Shown here: positions 27,571-36,911 of the stretch, piece by piece | Layout of the letters: each line of letters begins with the position of its first letter | Position numbering within the stretch: position 1 is the stretch's first letter | Source of the DNA: Anaerolineae bacterium | GTDB taxonomy: Bacteria; Chloroflexota; Anaerolineae; JAAYZQ01 | Reading direction: 5' to 3' | Assembly: GCA_023544525.1 (NCBI GenBank) | Contig: JAMJFU010000011.1 | Coordinates: 1-39,083 of the forward strand | DNA length: 39,083 nt | The notes under the pieces: generated by a model | The model's database searches: none | What the model was told of the DNA's origin: nothing | What the model saw: the letters and a program-made list of their open reading frames with translations, nothing else | Made by a program: the position numbers and the translations under genes

Positions 27571-29607
27571 ATGCCGAAAACCTACGAATCTGAGGACATC
27601 CAAGTCCTTGACTACCCAGAAAACATCCAGCGCCGGCCGGGCATGTACGTCGGGGGCACGGGCCTCGACGCACTGCACCACCTGGCGTACGAGCTCGTCG
27701 ACAACGCGGTAGACGAGGCGCTTGCGGGCGCCTGCACGCAGATCTCTGTCGAGCTCCTCCCGGATGGCTCTCTCAAAGTGGTCGACAACGGTCGTGGCAT
27801 CCCCACCGGCATGCACGCCGAGAAAGGGCGGCCCACGCTGGAGCTGGTCTTTACCGAGCTGCATGCTGGAGGCAAGTTCAAGGAAGGAAGCTACACGACC
27901 AGCGGAGGCCTCCACGGCGTCGGCATCAAGGCCACCAACGCCCTATCCGAGTGGCTGGAGGTGAGGGTGCGCCGCAACGGCGTCGTCTACTTCCAGCGGC
28001 ACGAGAATGGCCTGCCGGTCATCCCCGTCCAGATCCTGGATCCGGTTAGCGGGGAAACCATCGCCGAGGTCGGCCAGAGGGGCGAGGCCACCGCGATCAA
28101 GAAGCATGCCCAAAAGAAGCTTGGCACTGCCACAGAGATCGTCTTCAAGCCCAACGGCCGTTTCCTGGACACCGTGGACTTTGATTTTGACATGATCGCC
28201 CGGCGCCTGCAGGTGATCGCCTTCCTCCTGCCCGGCGTGGAAGTCGAGATCACGGACAACCGCAAGAAGAAATCGCGGTCCAAGAGCTTTCGTTACGATG
28301 GCGGCCTGGTCGAGTATGTAGATTGGCTCAACGACGGCCGCCGGCCCATCCACCGCCAGCCCCTGGAGGTGAGCGGTCGCCAAAACGGGGTCAGTATCGA
28401 GGTGGTTTTCCAGTGGCACAGCAGCGTCGACGACAGCGAGATTGTCAGTTTTGTCAACACCATCCCTACCCCGGATGGGGGCAAACATGTGGCTGGCTTC
28501 AAGAGCGCCATCACCAAAGCCATCAACCAGTTCGCCGCCGAGAAAAAGCTGACCAAGGACAAGGGCGAAGCCAGCATCCGCGGTGGTGACACATTGGCCG
28601 GCCTGACAGCGGTGCTCAAGATTTCGATGCAGGATCCACACTTCACCAGCCAGACCAAGACCCAGCTGGCCAGCGACCAGGTCCAGGGGATCGTCCACAG
28701 CATCGTGTACGAGGGGCTCCTGGAGCAACTGCGCAAGAAGATTTCGCTGGGCCGGACGATCGTCCAGCAGGCCCAGGCGGCAGCCCAGGCCCGCGTGGCA
28801 GCGACCAAGGCGCGCTCCCTGGTGATCCGCCGCAGTGTATTGGACGCGGCTGATTCTGGCCTGCCGGGCAAGCTGGCCGACGTCAGCAAAGGAACGTCAA
28901 CGGACCAGACCATCCTGTATGTCGTCGAGGGCGACAGCGCAGGCGGCTCCTGCAAGATGGCCCGCGACCGCAGATACCACGCCATTCTGCCACTGCGCGG
29001 CAAGCCCCTGAACGTAGAGGGGGTCAAGGTCACACGTCTCCTGAACAACAACGAGATCAAGGCCATCATTGCGGCCATAGGCGGCGGGATCGGCGCAGAC
29101 TTTCGCGTCGACGACATGCGCTACGGAGGGATTGCCATCCTCGTGGACGCCGACGTCGACGGTGACCACATCCGCACCCTGCTCTACACCCTTTTCTGGC
29201 GCTACATGCGGCCGATGATCGAGGCTGGGCGGCTTTACGTCGCCGTGGCCCCCCTCTACCTGCTTCGCAAAGGAAAGCAGGCCCACTATGCCTATTCTGA
29301 GCGGGAGCGCGATGTGATCCTGGAGGAATGGGGGCGCAACGGGGTGACGATCCAGCGCTACAAGGGTCTGGGCGAGATGAACCCCGAACAACTCCGCGAG
29401 ACCGTTTTCAGTGTGAATGAAGCTGGCCCCTGGAACGACAGCCTCCGGCGGGTGACGGTGGAAGATGTGCACCACGCCAACCAGCTCATCGGCACCCTCA
29501 TGGGTCGCTCCGCCCGTAGCCGGCGAGGCTGGTTGTTAGAGCGCTGGAGCCAGGAAGATCACACCGAGAACGGGGACGAAGACGACGAAAACGGCGACAC
29601 AGAATAG
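27571..29607 (+). CDS. Type IIA DNA topoisomerase subunit B (gyrase B / topoisomerase IV ParE)
   Basis: ENIQRRPGMYVG, DNGRGIP, LHGVGIKATNALS GHKL ATPase; TOPRIM EGDSAGGSCKMARDR..ILVDADVDGDHIRTLL. Confidence 0.93.
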   Translation: MPKTYESEDIQVLDYPENIQRRPGMYVGGTGLDALHHLAYELVDNAVDEALAGACTQISVELLPDGSLKVVDNGRGIPTGMHAEKGRPTLELVFTELHAGGKFKEGSYTTSGGLHGVGIKATNALSEWLEVRVRRNGVVYFQRHENGLPVIPVQILDPVSGETIAEVGQRGEATAIKKHAQKKLGTATEIVFKPNGRFLDTVDFDFDMIARRLQVIAFLLPGVEVEITDNRKKKSRSKSFRYDGGLVEYVDWLNDGRRPIHRQPLEVSGRQNGVSIEVVFQWHSSVDDSEIVSFVNTIPTPDGGKHVAGFKSAITKAINQFAAEKKLTKDKGEASIRGGDTLAGLTAVLKISMQDPHFTSQTKTQLASDQVQGIVHSIVYEGLLEQLRKKISLGRTIVQQAQAAAQARVAATKARSLVIRRSVLDAADSGLPGKLADVSKGTSTDQTILYVVEGDSAGGSCKMARDRRYHAILPLRGKPLNVEGVKVTRLLNNNEIKAIIAAIGGGIGADFRVDDMRYGGIAILVDADVDGDHIRTLLYTLFWRYMRPMIEAGRLYVAVAPLYLLRKGKQAHYAYSERERDVILEEWGRNGVTIQRYKGLGEMNPEQLRETVFSVNEAGPWNDSLRRVTVEDVHHANQLIGTLMGRSARSRRGWLLERWSQEDHTENGDEDDENGDTE

Positions 29608-29637
29608 GCAGGATGCTGTCAACTAGGAGCATCCTGC
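29608..29637 (+). promoter_or_regulatory. Perfect 10-bp stem / 10-nt loop hairpin in the parE-parC intergenic gap
   Basis: GCAGGATGCT (29608-29617) / AGCATCCTGC (29628-29637); no T-tract. Confidence 0.5.
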
Positions 29638-29674
29638 AAGGCAGCCGGCGCCGCCTCTGCAGGACGAGCTCTTA

Positions 29675-32131
29675 TTGGAGACCATGATGCTGACGGACAC
29701 ATTGAGCGTTGAGACGGTAGCACTGACGACCGACCTAGAGCAGGCGTATTTTGAATACGCGGTCGAGACCATCACCGACCGGGCCCTGCCCCGGGTCGAG
29801 GACGGCCTCAAGCCTGTGCAGCGGCGTATCTTGTACGCCATGCACGACATGGGCCTGCGCCACGATCGGCCCCATCGCAAGTCAGCCCGTATCGTCGGCG
29901 AAGCGATGGGCAAGTACCACCCCCATGGCGATCAATCAGTCTATATGGCCATGGTGCGCATGGCCCAGCACTTTGCCATGCGCCATCCCCTGGTCGACGG
30001 CCAGGGCAACTTTGGCAGCATCGATGGCGATAGCCCAGCAGCCATGCGCTACACCGAGGCCCGGCTGGCCGAAATCGCCCAGCACATGCTGCAGGATATC
30101 GACCAGGACACCGTCGATTTTGTGGACAACTTTGACGGCAGCCTTCAAGAGCCCATCATCCTGCCAGCGGCATTGCCCAATCTCCTGGTCAATGGCGCCA
30201 CGGGCATCGCTGTGGGCATGGCCACCAACATCCCACCCCACAACCTGGGCGAGGTGTGTGACGCTCTGATCTATGTTGCCGAGCGCTGGAAGACTCTGGA
30301 CAAGATCACCGTCGACGACCTGATGGAGATTGTCCCCGGCCCTGACTTTCCTACTGGCGGCGTCATCTATCGCTACCGCGACGATGGTTCGGGCGAGAGG
30401 CTCGACACGATCCGCGCTGCGTACGAGTCGGGACGGGCACGCATCATAACCCAGGCGCGGCTGGCTATGGAGGACATTGGCGGGGGCAAGGTCAACATTG
30501 TGGTGACGGAACTGCCCTACGCCGTGCAGAAATCCACGGTCCTGGAGCGCATCGCCCGAGAGGTGCGCGATGGACGCATCACCGGTGTCACCGACCTGCG
30601 GGACGAATCAGATCACGAAGGCATGAGGGCCATCATCGAGGTCAGCCGCGTGGCCGACGCCCGAGAGGTGTTGGACGCCGTCCTGACGCGAAGCCAGTTG
30701 CGCGAGACCTTTGGCGTCAACGCCCTGGCCCTGGTCCCTGAAAAGATCAATGGCGACGTGATCGTCCGTCCCCAGCGCCTGCCGCTGAAGGATATGCTCG
30801 TCTACTTTGTCAGCCACCGGTTGGACGTCATTACCCGGCGGAGTCGCTACGAGCTGGAGAAGCGCCAGGCCCGGCTGCACATCGTCCAGGGTTTGCTCAA
30901 GGCGCTGGACATCATCGACGAGGTCATCGACACCATCCGGCGCAGCCGGACCACCGAGACGGCCCATACGAACCTGGTTCGCAAGTTCAGCTTCACCGAC
31001 ATCCAGGCCGATGCCATCCTGTCCATGCAACTGCGACGGCTCGCCGGCCTGGAGCGGCGCAAGCTGGCCGACGAAGAAAAAGAGCTCGAGGCCCGCATCA
31101 AGTATCTCAAAGGGCTCCTGCGATCAGAGAAGCGTCGCCTGGAGGTGGTGGTAGAAGAGACCAAGGACATCAAGGCCAAATTCGCCACCCCACGCAAGAC
31201 CATCATCCTCACCAGCGAAAAAACCGGCGCTACCATCGTCACCGAGGCCGAGCTGGCCATGCCCGATGGCCCGCAAGTGGTCGTCATCACCACCCAGGGC
31301 CTGCAGCGCAGTGACGCCAAGGGCTTTGGCTACCGCGTGCGAGAAGGGGCCACCAGCCGGGCGGTCGAAGCCCACCGCATGCACCTGCGCTGCGAGCAGG
31401 ATGACGTCGTGGTGCTCGTCTCCAGCCTGGGCCGAGCCTGGTGGGGTCCGGTCGGCCGGCTGCCAAGGTTGGCCGGTTTCAGCGAGTTGGGCCTGGACAA
31501 AGGCGAAGAGGTTGCCGGCATGGGCGTCTTGAGCGAGGGCTCGTCCCTGCTGATCGGCACCCGAAAGGGCCAGATCAAACGAGCCCGGGTCGAGGATGTC
31601 AGGTCCGGCGCCGAAGCGTCCTGGTCTATAGCCGTCGGGCTTTCTGGCGAGGGAGACGCAGTGCTGTTCGCCGGTGTTGGGGATGACAAAGCAGAAGCCA
31701 TGTTCTTCACCAGCTCGCGAGCCATCCGCATTGCCGGTGAAGACGTGAATCCGCAAGCCACATCCTCGGCGCGGGGGGTGGCCGGCATCAAGCCTCGGAA
31801 GGGGGATGTACTGCTGGGCGGTGCCTTGATCCCCGACCCCAATGCCAAAATCGGGATCGTCGTCGTCACCAAAGCTGGCTTTATCAAGCGGGTCCCGCTA
31901 GGTGAGTTCCCCGTCCAGGGCCGTGGAGGCCAGGGTGTGCTCCTGCTCAACCAGACCAGGGCCACCGGCCCGGTCGTGGCGGTGGCTGTGGGGCCCATGG
32001 CTGGTGACGTGGACCTGATCGGCGCTGCAGGCAAGCGCCAGCGGCTCGCCGGGGTGCCTGTCGAGAACCGCGCCAATCGTGGGGAAAAGCTCGTGGAGCT
32101 GGAGGAAGTGGTCGAGGCCTGGGTTCTGTAG
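29675..32131 (+). CDS. Type IIA DNA topoisomerase subunit A (gyrase A / topoisomerase IV ParC)
   Basis: [19 protein letters not shown]; active-site Tyr in MRYTEARL; C-terminal beta-pinwheel repeats. An internal ATG at 29684 (MMLTDTL would begin 9 nt after the called start) is an alternative start. Confidence 0.93.
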   Translation: METMMLTDTLSVETVALTTDLEQAYFEYAVETITDRALPRVEDGLKPVQRRILYAMHDMGLRHDRPHRKSARIVGEAMGKYHPHGDQSVYMAMVRMAQHFAMRHPLVDGQGNFGSIDGDSPAAMRYTEARLAEIAQHMLQDIDQDTVDFVDNFDGSLQEPIILPAALPNLLVNGATGIAVGMATNIPPHNLGEVCDALIYVAERWKTLDKITVDDLMEIVPGPDFPTGGVIYRYRDDGSGERLDTIRAAYESGRARIITQARLAMEDIGGGKVNIVVTELPYAVQKSTVLERIAREVRDGRITGVTDLRDESDHEGMRAIIEVSRVADAREVLDAVLTRSQLRETFGVNALALVPEKINGDVIVRPQRLPLKDMLVYFVSHRLDVITRRSRYELEKRQARLHIVQGLLKALDIIDEVIDTIRRSRTTETAHTNLVRKFSFTDIQADAILSMQLRRLAGLERRKLADEEKELEARIKYLKGLLRSEKRRLEVVVEETKDIKAKFATPRKTIILTSEKTGATIVTEAELAMPDGPQVVVITTQGLQRSDAKGFGYRVREGATSRAVEAHRMHLRCEQDDVVVLVSSLGRAWWGPVGRLPRLAGFSELGLDKGEEVAGMGVLSEGSSLLIGTRKGQIKRARVEDVRSGAEASWSIAVGLSGEGDAVLFAGVGDDKAEAMFFTSSRAIRIAGEDVNPQATSSARGVAGIKPRKGDVLLGGALIPDPNAKIGIVVVTKAGFIKRVPLGEFPVQGRGGQGVLLLNQTRATGPVVAVAVGPMAGDVDLIGAAGKRQRLAGVPVENRANRGEKLVELEEVVEAWVL

Positions 32132-32148
32132 GCCGAGTAGGCCGAGTC

Positions 32149-32415
32149 TCACACGACCTGGTAGTGGCTCGGCCAACGCCGCACCAGGGTCCATTGGCCC
32201 GTTTCGAGGTTACGGCATAGTTCCCAGGTCTGAGGACCGGCAGTCTGTACCAGGTAACAGCGCAAGTCGCGTCCATCCTGCGTCCTGGTGCCCTCCCTGC
32301 CCCAGGACTCGATCTCGAAGCGGCGCTCCTGCCAGCGGAAGGCCAGCGGCCGGACCGTACCCTCAGGCCGGGCGTACACCTCGACGTTCACTGTCTCGTT
32401 GATGAATTCCATCAT
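32149..32415 (-). CDS. Small conserved-looking hypothetical protein (88 aa)
   Basis: Directly follows cinA-like gene on minus strand with GGAGGG RBS; FRWQERRFEIESWGREG..RCYLVQT..TWELCRNLETGQWTLVRRW. Confidence 0.65.
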   Translation of the reverse strand: MMEFINETVNVEVYARPEGTVRPLAFRWQERRFEIESWGREGTRTQDGRDLRCYLVQTAGPQTWELCRNLETGQWTLVRRWPSHYQVV

Positions 32416-32420
32416 CCCTC

Positions 32421-32915
32421 CTACCCCTGCGGCGGATCCCCAATCTGCTCTCGCAGGTAGGAGAGAACCAGGTTCAGGGCAGCATCTACCGATTGCTCTT
32501 TGTTGTGCAAGCGATCCCCCTGCCAGACACTGCGCCGGCAGCGTTCATCGTCTGGTGCCACCAGTGCAATGTAGACCAGACCGACAGGCTTCTGCGGTGT
32601 CCCGCCCGTGGGGCCGGCGATCCCCGTCACCGAGACGGCCAGATCGGCTCCGAACCTCTCCCGGGCCCCGCGGGCCATCTGGAGCGCCGTCTCTTCGCTG
32701 ACCGCGCCATGCGTCATCAGCGTTTCGTGGCGCACGCCAAGCACTTGTTCCTTGGCCTCCACCGAGTAGACGACGAAACCACCGAGGAAGTAGGCCGAGC
32801 TGCCGGGAACATTCGTGATGCGGTGTCCCAACAATCCCCCGGTGCACGACTCAGCCACGGCCAAGGTCAGGCCCTTCTCCCCGAGCAGGTCGCCGAGTTC
32901 CTCTTCAGCGCGCAT
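32421..32915 (-). CDS. pncC: CinA C-terminal domain / nicotinamide-nucleotide amidohydrolase (PncC)
   Basis: TLAVAESCTGGLLGHRITNVPGSSAYFLGGFVVYS; SVTGIAGPTGGTPQKPVGLVYIAL. Confidence 0.93.
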   Translation of the reverse strand: MRAEEELGDLLGEKGLTLAVAESCTGGLLGHRITNVPGSSAYFLGGFVVYSVEAKEQVLGVRHETLMTHGAVSEETALQMARGARERFGADLAVSVTGIAGPTGGTPQKPVGLVYIALVAPDDERCRRSVWQGDRLHNKEQSVDAALNLVLSYLREQIGDPPQG

Positions 32916-32932
32916 CGTCTTCCTCCACCGAT

Positions 32933-32961
32933 ATTATAGCACCATCGGCAGGACGGTCCAA
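32933..32961 (-). promoter_or_regulatory. sigma70-type promoter for pncC (minus strand)
   Basis: On minus strand TTGGAC (32961-32956) - 17 nt - TATAAT (32938-32933). Confidence 0.65.
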
Positions 32962-32975
32962 CTCCGGATCAGAGA

Positions 32976-33004
32976 TAGACAGCCCCCTGCTTTCGTGGTA
33001 TAAT
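32976..33004 (+). promoter_or_regulatory. sigma70-type promoter for the SDR epimerase gene (plus strand)
   Basis: TAGACA (32976-32981) - 17 nt - TATAAT (32999-33004). Confidence 0.65.
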
Positions 33005-33180
33005 GGCCCGCGTTGGCGTCCCGGCCAAAGTTTGGCACAGTCTGGCGCGCGTGGCAGGAGCAGAGCGGCTTGTGCGACCGATGGATCCTGATCAAGTGAT
33101 CTCGTTTACCATCCCCCTACAGAGCAGAGCGGGTACTCTATACTCTATCCGCCAGATTTCGGAGGTAAGAGAGGGCCATT

Positions 33181-34308
33181 ATGGGTGAGAAGATCCTCGT
33201 TACAGGTGGAGCGGGCTTTATCGGGTCTTTCCTGGTCGATGCCTTGGTCGAAGGAGGCAACGAGGTACGGGTGTATGACGCACTGGTGCCACAGGTTCAC
33301 GGTCCCGACCAGGCAGCGCCGGCGTATCTGAATCCCGCGACCGAGTTGATCAAGGGAGACATCCGCGATAGAGAGGCGCTCGCCCAGGCATTGGCAGGCA
33401 TCGACGTCGTCTTTCACCTGGCGGCAGCCGTCGGCGTAGGGCAATCGATGTACCAGATCCAATACTACACCGACGTGAATAGCCTGGGTGGCGCCGTCCT
33501 GCTGGACCTGCTGGCCAACGTCAAGCACAACGTGCGCAAGATCGTGGTTGCCTCGTCCATGTCCATTTATGGCGAGGGCAAGTACCACTGCGACGAGCAC
33601 GGCACCGTCTATCCCCGGCTGCGGACCGAAGACCAGCTCAAAGCGCGCCAGTGGGAGATGCGCTGTCCCCACTGCCGGCGCGAGGTGCGCCCACTGCCCA
33701 CAGACGAAGACAAGCCACTCTACCCCACCTCGATCTATGCCATCACCAAGCGAGATCACGAGGAGATGTTCCTGAGCACCGGCTTTGCCTACGGTATTCC
33801 GGCCGTGGCACTCCGGTTCTTTAACACCTACGGGCCACGCCAGGCGCTGTCCAACCCCTACACCGGCGTCATGGCCATCTTCTCCGGGCGTTTGCTGAAT
33901 GAACAACCACCGGTTATCTACGAGGATGGGAAGCAGAGCCGCGATTTTGTCCACGTACGGGACATTGTTCGAGGGCTGCTGTTGGCCATGGAGCGGCCGG
34001 AGGCCGATTACCAGGTCTGCAACCTGGGCACAGGTGCGTCTACCTCGGTGCTCGAGATCGCCGAGATGCTGAGCCAACAACTGACCGGTGGGGAGATCAA
34101 GCCGGAGATCCGGAACCAGTTCCGCGCGGGTGACATCCGGCACTGCTACGCCGACCTGACGGCAGCCCGGCGCCTACTGGGCTTTGAGCCGCGCATCTCG
34201 CTGGCCGAGGGCCTGGACGATCTGCTGGCCTGGGTCCGCGAGCAATCGGCGGAAGATCGCTTCGACCAGGTAGAGAAAGAGCTGGCGAACAAGTCATTGG
34301 TCGTCTGA
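33181..34308 (+). CDS. NAD-dependent epimerase/dehydratase (extended SDR) with Cys-containing insert, nucleotide-sugar 4-epimerase-like
   Basis: VTGGAGFIGSFLVDAL; YAITKRDHEEMF catalytic YxxxK; RFFNTYGPRQ; insert KYHCDEHG..MRCPHCRREV. Confidence 0.88.
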   Translation: MGEKILVTGGAGFIGSFLVDALVEGGNEVRVYDALVPQVHGPDQAAPAYLNPATELIKGDIRDREALAQALAGIDVVFHLAAAVGVGQSMYQIQYYTDVNSLGGAVLLDLLANVKHNVRKIVVASSMSIYGEGKYHCDEHGTVYPRLRTEDQLKARQWEMRCPHCRREVRPLPTDEDKPLYPTSIYAITKRDHEEMFLSTGFAYGIPAVALRFFNTYGPRQALSNPYTGVMAIFSGRLLNEQPPVIYEDGKQSRDFVHVRDIVRGLLLAMERPEADYQVCNLGTGASTSVLEIAEMLSQQLTGGEIKPEIRNQFRAGDIRHCYADLTAARRLLGFEPRISLAEGLDDLLAWVREQSAEDRFDQVEKELANKSLVV

Positions 34309-34428
34309 GATCACGCTGCGGGAGCTGGGCCATACCCCGTCGGCATCCGGGGGACGGGACGCCGGCCGCAGAGCCTGCACGCCCACACAATACGCCCGCC
34401 TCGAGCAGGCATAGGCAAGGAGTGATGA

Positions 34429-35829
34429 ATGAAAAAGAGGGACTATACGCCACTGCTGGCTGACCTGGCCGAAGCGTACGCCCGGCACTCGCCGAAATCC
34501 AGGGCAATCCACGAAAGGGCCGAGGAGGTCTTGGTCGACGGCGGCAGCCACTCACTGCGGCTTATCGAGCCGTTTCCGCCGCGTGTCGTTTCCGCGCGGG
34601 GGGCCTATATCACCGATGAGGATGGTCACTCCATTCTGGATTTCTGGCAGGGGCACCTGGCGAACATCCTGGGCCACAATCCAAGCGTTGTCACAGCCAT
34701 GTTGGCCCGGGCGCTGGAGGAGGGCGTGGGCTTGCAGACAGGCTTTTCCGACCGGCTCCAGGCCGAGACGGCGGAAATCCTGTGCAAGCAGACTGGGGCC
34801 GAGCGGGTGCGCTTTACGACCAGCGGCACCCTGGCCACCATGTACACGATCATCCTCTCGCGAGCCTTTACCGGACGTGACCTGGTCATGAAGGTCGGTG
34901 GCGGATGGCATGGTGCACAGCCGTGGGCGCTGAAAGGCGTAGACTATCATACCAACTCTGAGAACGGGTTCCAAAGGATCGAATCGGGAGGCGTGCCTCT
35001 CGCCGTGGTCGACAAGGTCATCGTGAGCGGTTTCAACGATCCCGAGCGGCTGCGCGAGCACTTCCGGGAGCATGGCGACCGCTTGGCCTGTTTCATTGTC
35101 GAGCCTTTTCTCGGCGCCGGGGGCTTTAAGGCGGCCAGCCTCGAATACCTCCAGACGGCGCGGGAGCTCTGCCACCAGTACGGCGCCGTCCTGATCTTTG
35201 ACGAGGTCATCTCGGGCTTCCGGTTCTGCGCCGGAAGTGCCGGGAGCCTTTACGGTGTCCAGCCCGATCTGGCCACGTTCGGCAAGATCGTCGGGGGCGG
35301 CATGCCCCAGGCGGCCGTCGCCGGGCGAGCAGACATCATGAACCTGGCCGGCCGCCAGAGCGGGAGCAAGGTCAGGTTCTCAGGCGGCACCTATTCGGGA
35401 CATCCGGGTTCACTGTTGGCAGCCAAGACACTCATGACTTACCTGGTAGAGCACGAAGCAGAGATCTATCCCTACCTGGCCAAGACCGGGCAGCGGGCAC
35501 GAGAGATGGCGACGGCCATCTTTGAGGAGGAGGGCATCTGGGCCAGGTGCACAGGGGACGGTGGGGACGTCCTACCGGGCAGCTCCCTGTTTATGATTCA
35601 CTTCCCCTACGACAAGGACACGGAACTGGAGCGGCCAGAGGATTGGTCAGACCCCACCAACTGTGACGTCATCTTGAGCCACAAGGTGCTCGACCTGGCC
35701 CTGCTGCTGGAAGACGTGTTCCTGAGCCGGAGCCATGGTGCGCTGACAGTGGCCCACACGGAAGCTGACCTGGATCGGCTGGGCGATGCGTTCCGCAGCG
35801 CCGCACGCCGCATCAGAAAATACCGCTAG
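34429..35829 (+). CDS. Class III PLP-dependent aminotransferase (glutamate-1-semialdehyde aminomutase-like)
   Basis: LDFWQGHLANILGHNPSVV; LIFDEVISGFRF; TFGKIVGGGMPQAAVAGR (PLP Lys). Confidence 0.88.
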   Translation: MKKRDYTPLLADLAEAYARHSPKSRAIHERAEEVLVDGGSHSLRLIEPFPPRVVSARGAYITDEDGHSILDFWQGHLANILGHNPSVVTAMLARALEEGVGLQTGFSDRLQAETAEILCKQTGAERVRFTTSGTLATMYTIILSRAFTGRDLVMKVGGGWHGAQPWALKGVDYHTNSENGFQRIESGGVPLAVVDKVIVSGFNDPERLREHFREHGDRLACFIVEPFLGAGGFKAASLEYLQTARELCHQYGAVLIFDEVISGFRFCAGSAGSLYGVQPDLATFGKIVGGGMPQAAVAGRADIMNLAGRQSGSKVRFSGGTYSGHPGSLLAAKTLMTYLVEHEAEIYPYLAKTGQRAREMATAIFEEEGIWARCTGDGGDVLPGSSLFMIHFPYDKDTELERPEDWSDPTNCDVILSHKVLDLALLLEDVFLSRSHGALTVAHTEADLDRLGDAFRSAARRIRKYR

Positions 35830-35887
35830 GCGTCCGGCTTGGGCCTGGACGGCATTACCATCCTTACCATTCGACAGGAGAAGAACC

Positions 35888-36883
35888 ATGCCAGAGACAA
35901 TCCGGATCGTACAGTATGGACTCGGCCCCATCGGAGCGGCGGTTGCCCGCCACGTGGTCGAGCGCGAGGGCCTGGAGTTGGTCGGCGCAGTAGACATCGA
36001 CCCCGCCAAAAAGGGCAAAGATGCCGGGGAGATCATCGGGCTGGGCCGCCCCCTGGGCTTTCCGGTGACAGGAACCCTGTCTGAGGCCCTGGAGCGGACT
36101 GAGGCCGAGGTAGCACTCCACACTACCAGCTCCTACTTTGACCTCTTCCAGAGCCAGGTGATCGAGATCCTCGAGGCAGGCCTGGACATCGTCTCGACTG
36201 CCGAGGAGCTGTCTTTTCCCTGGCTGGACCACCCGGAAGCGGCCGCCGCCGTCGATGCCGTCGCCCGGCGAGCCGGCAAGACGATCCTTGGCACGGGGGT
36301 GAACCCCGGCTTTATCATGGACTCCCTGCCCCTTTTCCTGACTGCCATCTGCCAGCGCGTGGACCACATCGAAGTGACGCGGGTCATCAACGCCTCCACG
36401 CGGCGGGGGCCCTTCCAGGCCAAGATCGGCTCTGGCCTGACCGTAGAAGACTTCGAGGCCAGGATGGCTGCCGGCCGCATGGGCCACGTGGGGCTGCCCG
36501 AGTCGGTGGCTATGGTCTTTGACACCCTCGGCAAAAAGCTGGTGCGCTACGAGTCCAACGTCGAGCCGGTGCTGGCCGCAGGGACCGTCAAGACGGAGCA
36601 TTTTGAGGTCCAGCCCGGCCAAGTGCGTGGCCTCAAGCAGGTCGCACGCGCCTATGGAGAAGAGGGAGAGTTCGTCGCCCTGACCTTCATCGCCGCCCTG
36701 GAAGCGGGACAGGACGGCGATACGATCAAGATCAGTGGGAAGCCAGACCTGGAGGTCACCCTGGCAGGCACGAATGGCGACCTGGCCACCGTGGCCATTG
36801 CGGTCAATGCCGTCCGCCGGGTGAAGGCAGCCCCGCCCGGCCTGGTCACCATGCGGGATCTGCCCATTGTAACCACCAGCTAG
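35888..36883 (+). CDS. Dihydrodipicolinate reductase-fold dehydrogenase (2,4-diaminopentanoate dehydrogenase/Ord-like)
   Basis: IRIVQYGLGPIGAAVARHVVEREGLELVGAVDIDPAKKGKD; GTGVNPGFIMDSLPLFL; ATG at 35888 after AGGAGAAG. Confidence 0.8.
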   Translation: MPETIRIVQYGLGPIGAAVARHVVEREGLELVGAVDIDPAKKGKDAGEIIGLGRPLGFPVTGTLSEALERTEAEVALHTTSSYFDLFQSQVIEILEAGLDIVSTAEELSFPWLDHPEAAAAVDAVARRAGKTILGTGVNPGFIMDSLPLFLTAICQRVDHIEVTRVINASTRRGPFQAKIGSGLTVEDFEARMAAGRMGHVGLPESVAMVFDTLGKKLVRYESNVEPVLAAGTVKTEHFEVQPGQVRGLKQVARAYGEEGEFVALTFIAALEAGQDGDTIKISGKPDLEVTLAGTNGDLATVAIAVNAVRRVKAAPPGLVTMRDLPIVTTS

Positions 36884-36911
36884 GGCGATTAAAAGCAGAA
36901 GCCCTTGGCAA

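Noticed and set aside
33003-33188. 61-aa plus ORF upstream of the epimerase
   Set aside because: Starts at the predicted -10 element, so would precede the transcript start; no family similarity.
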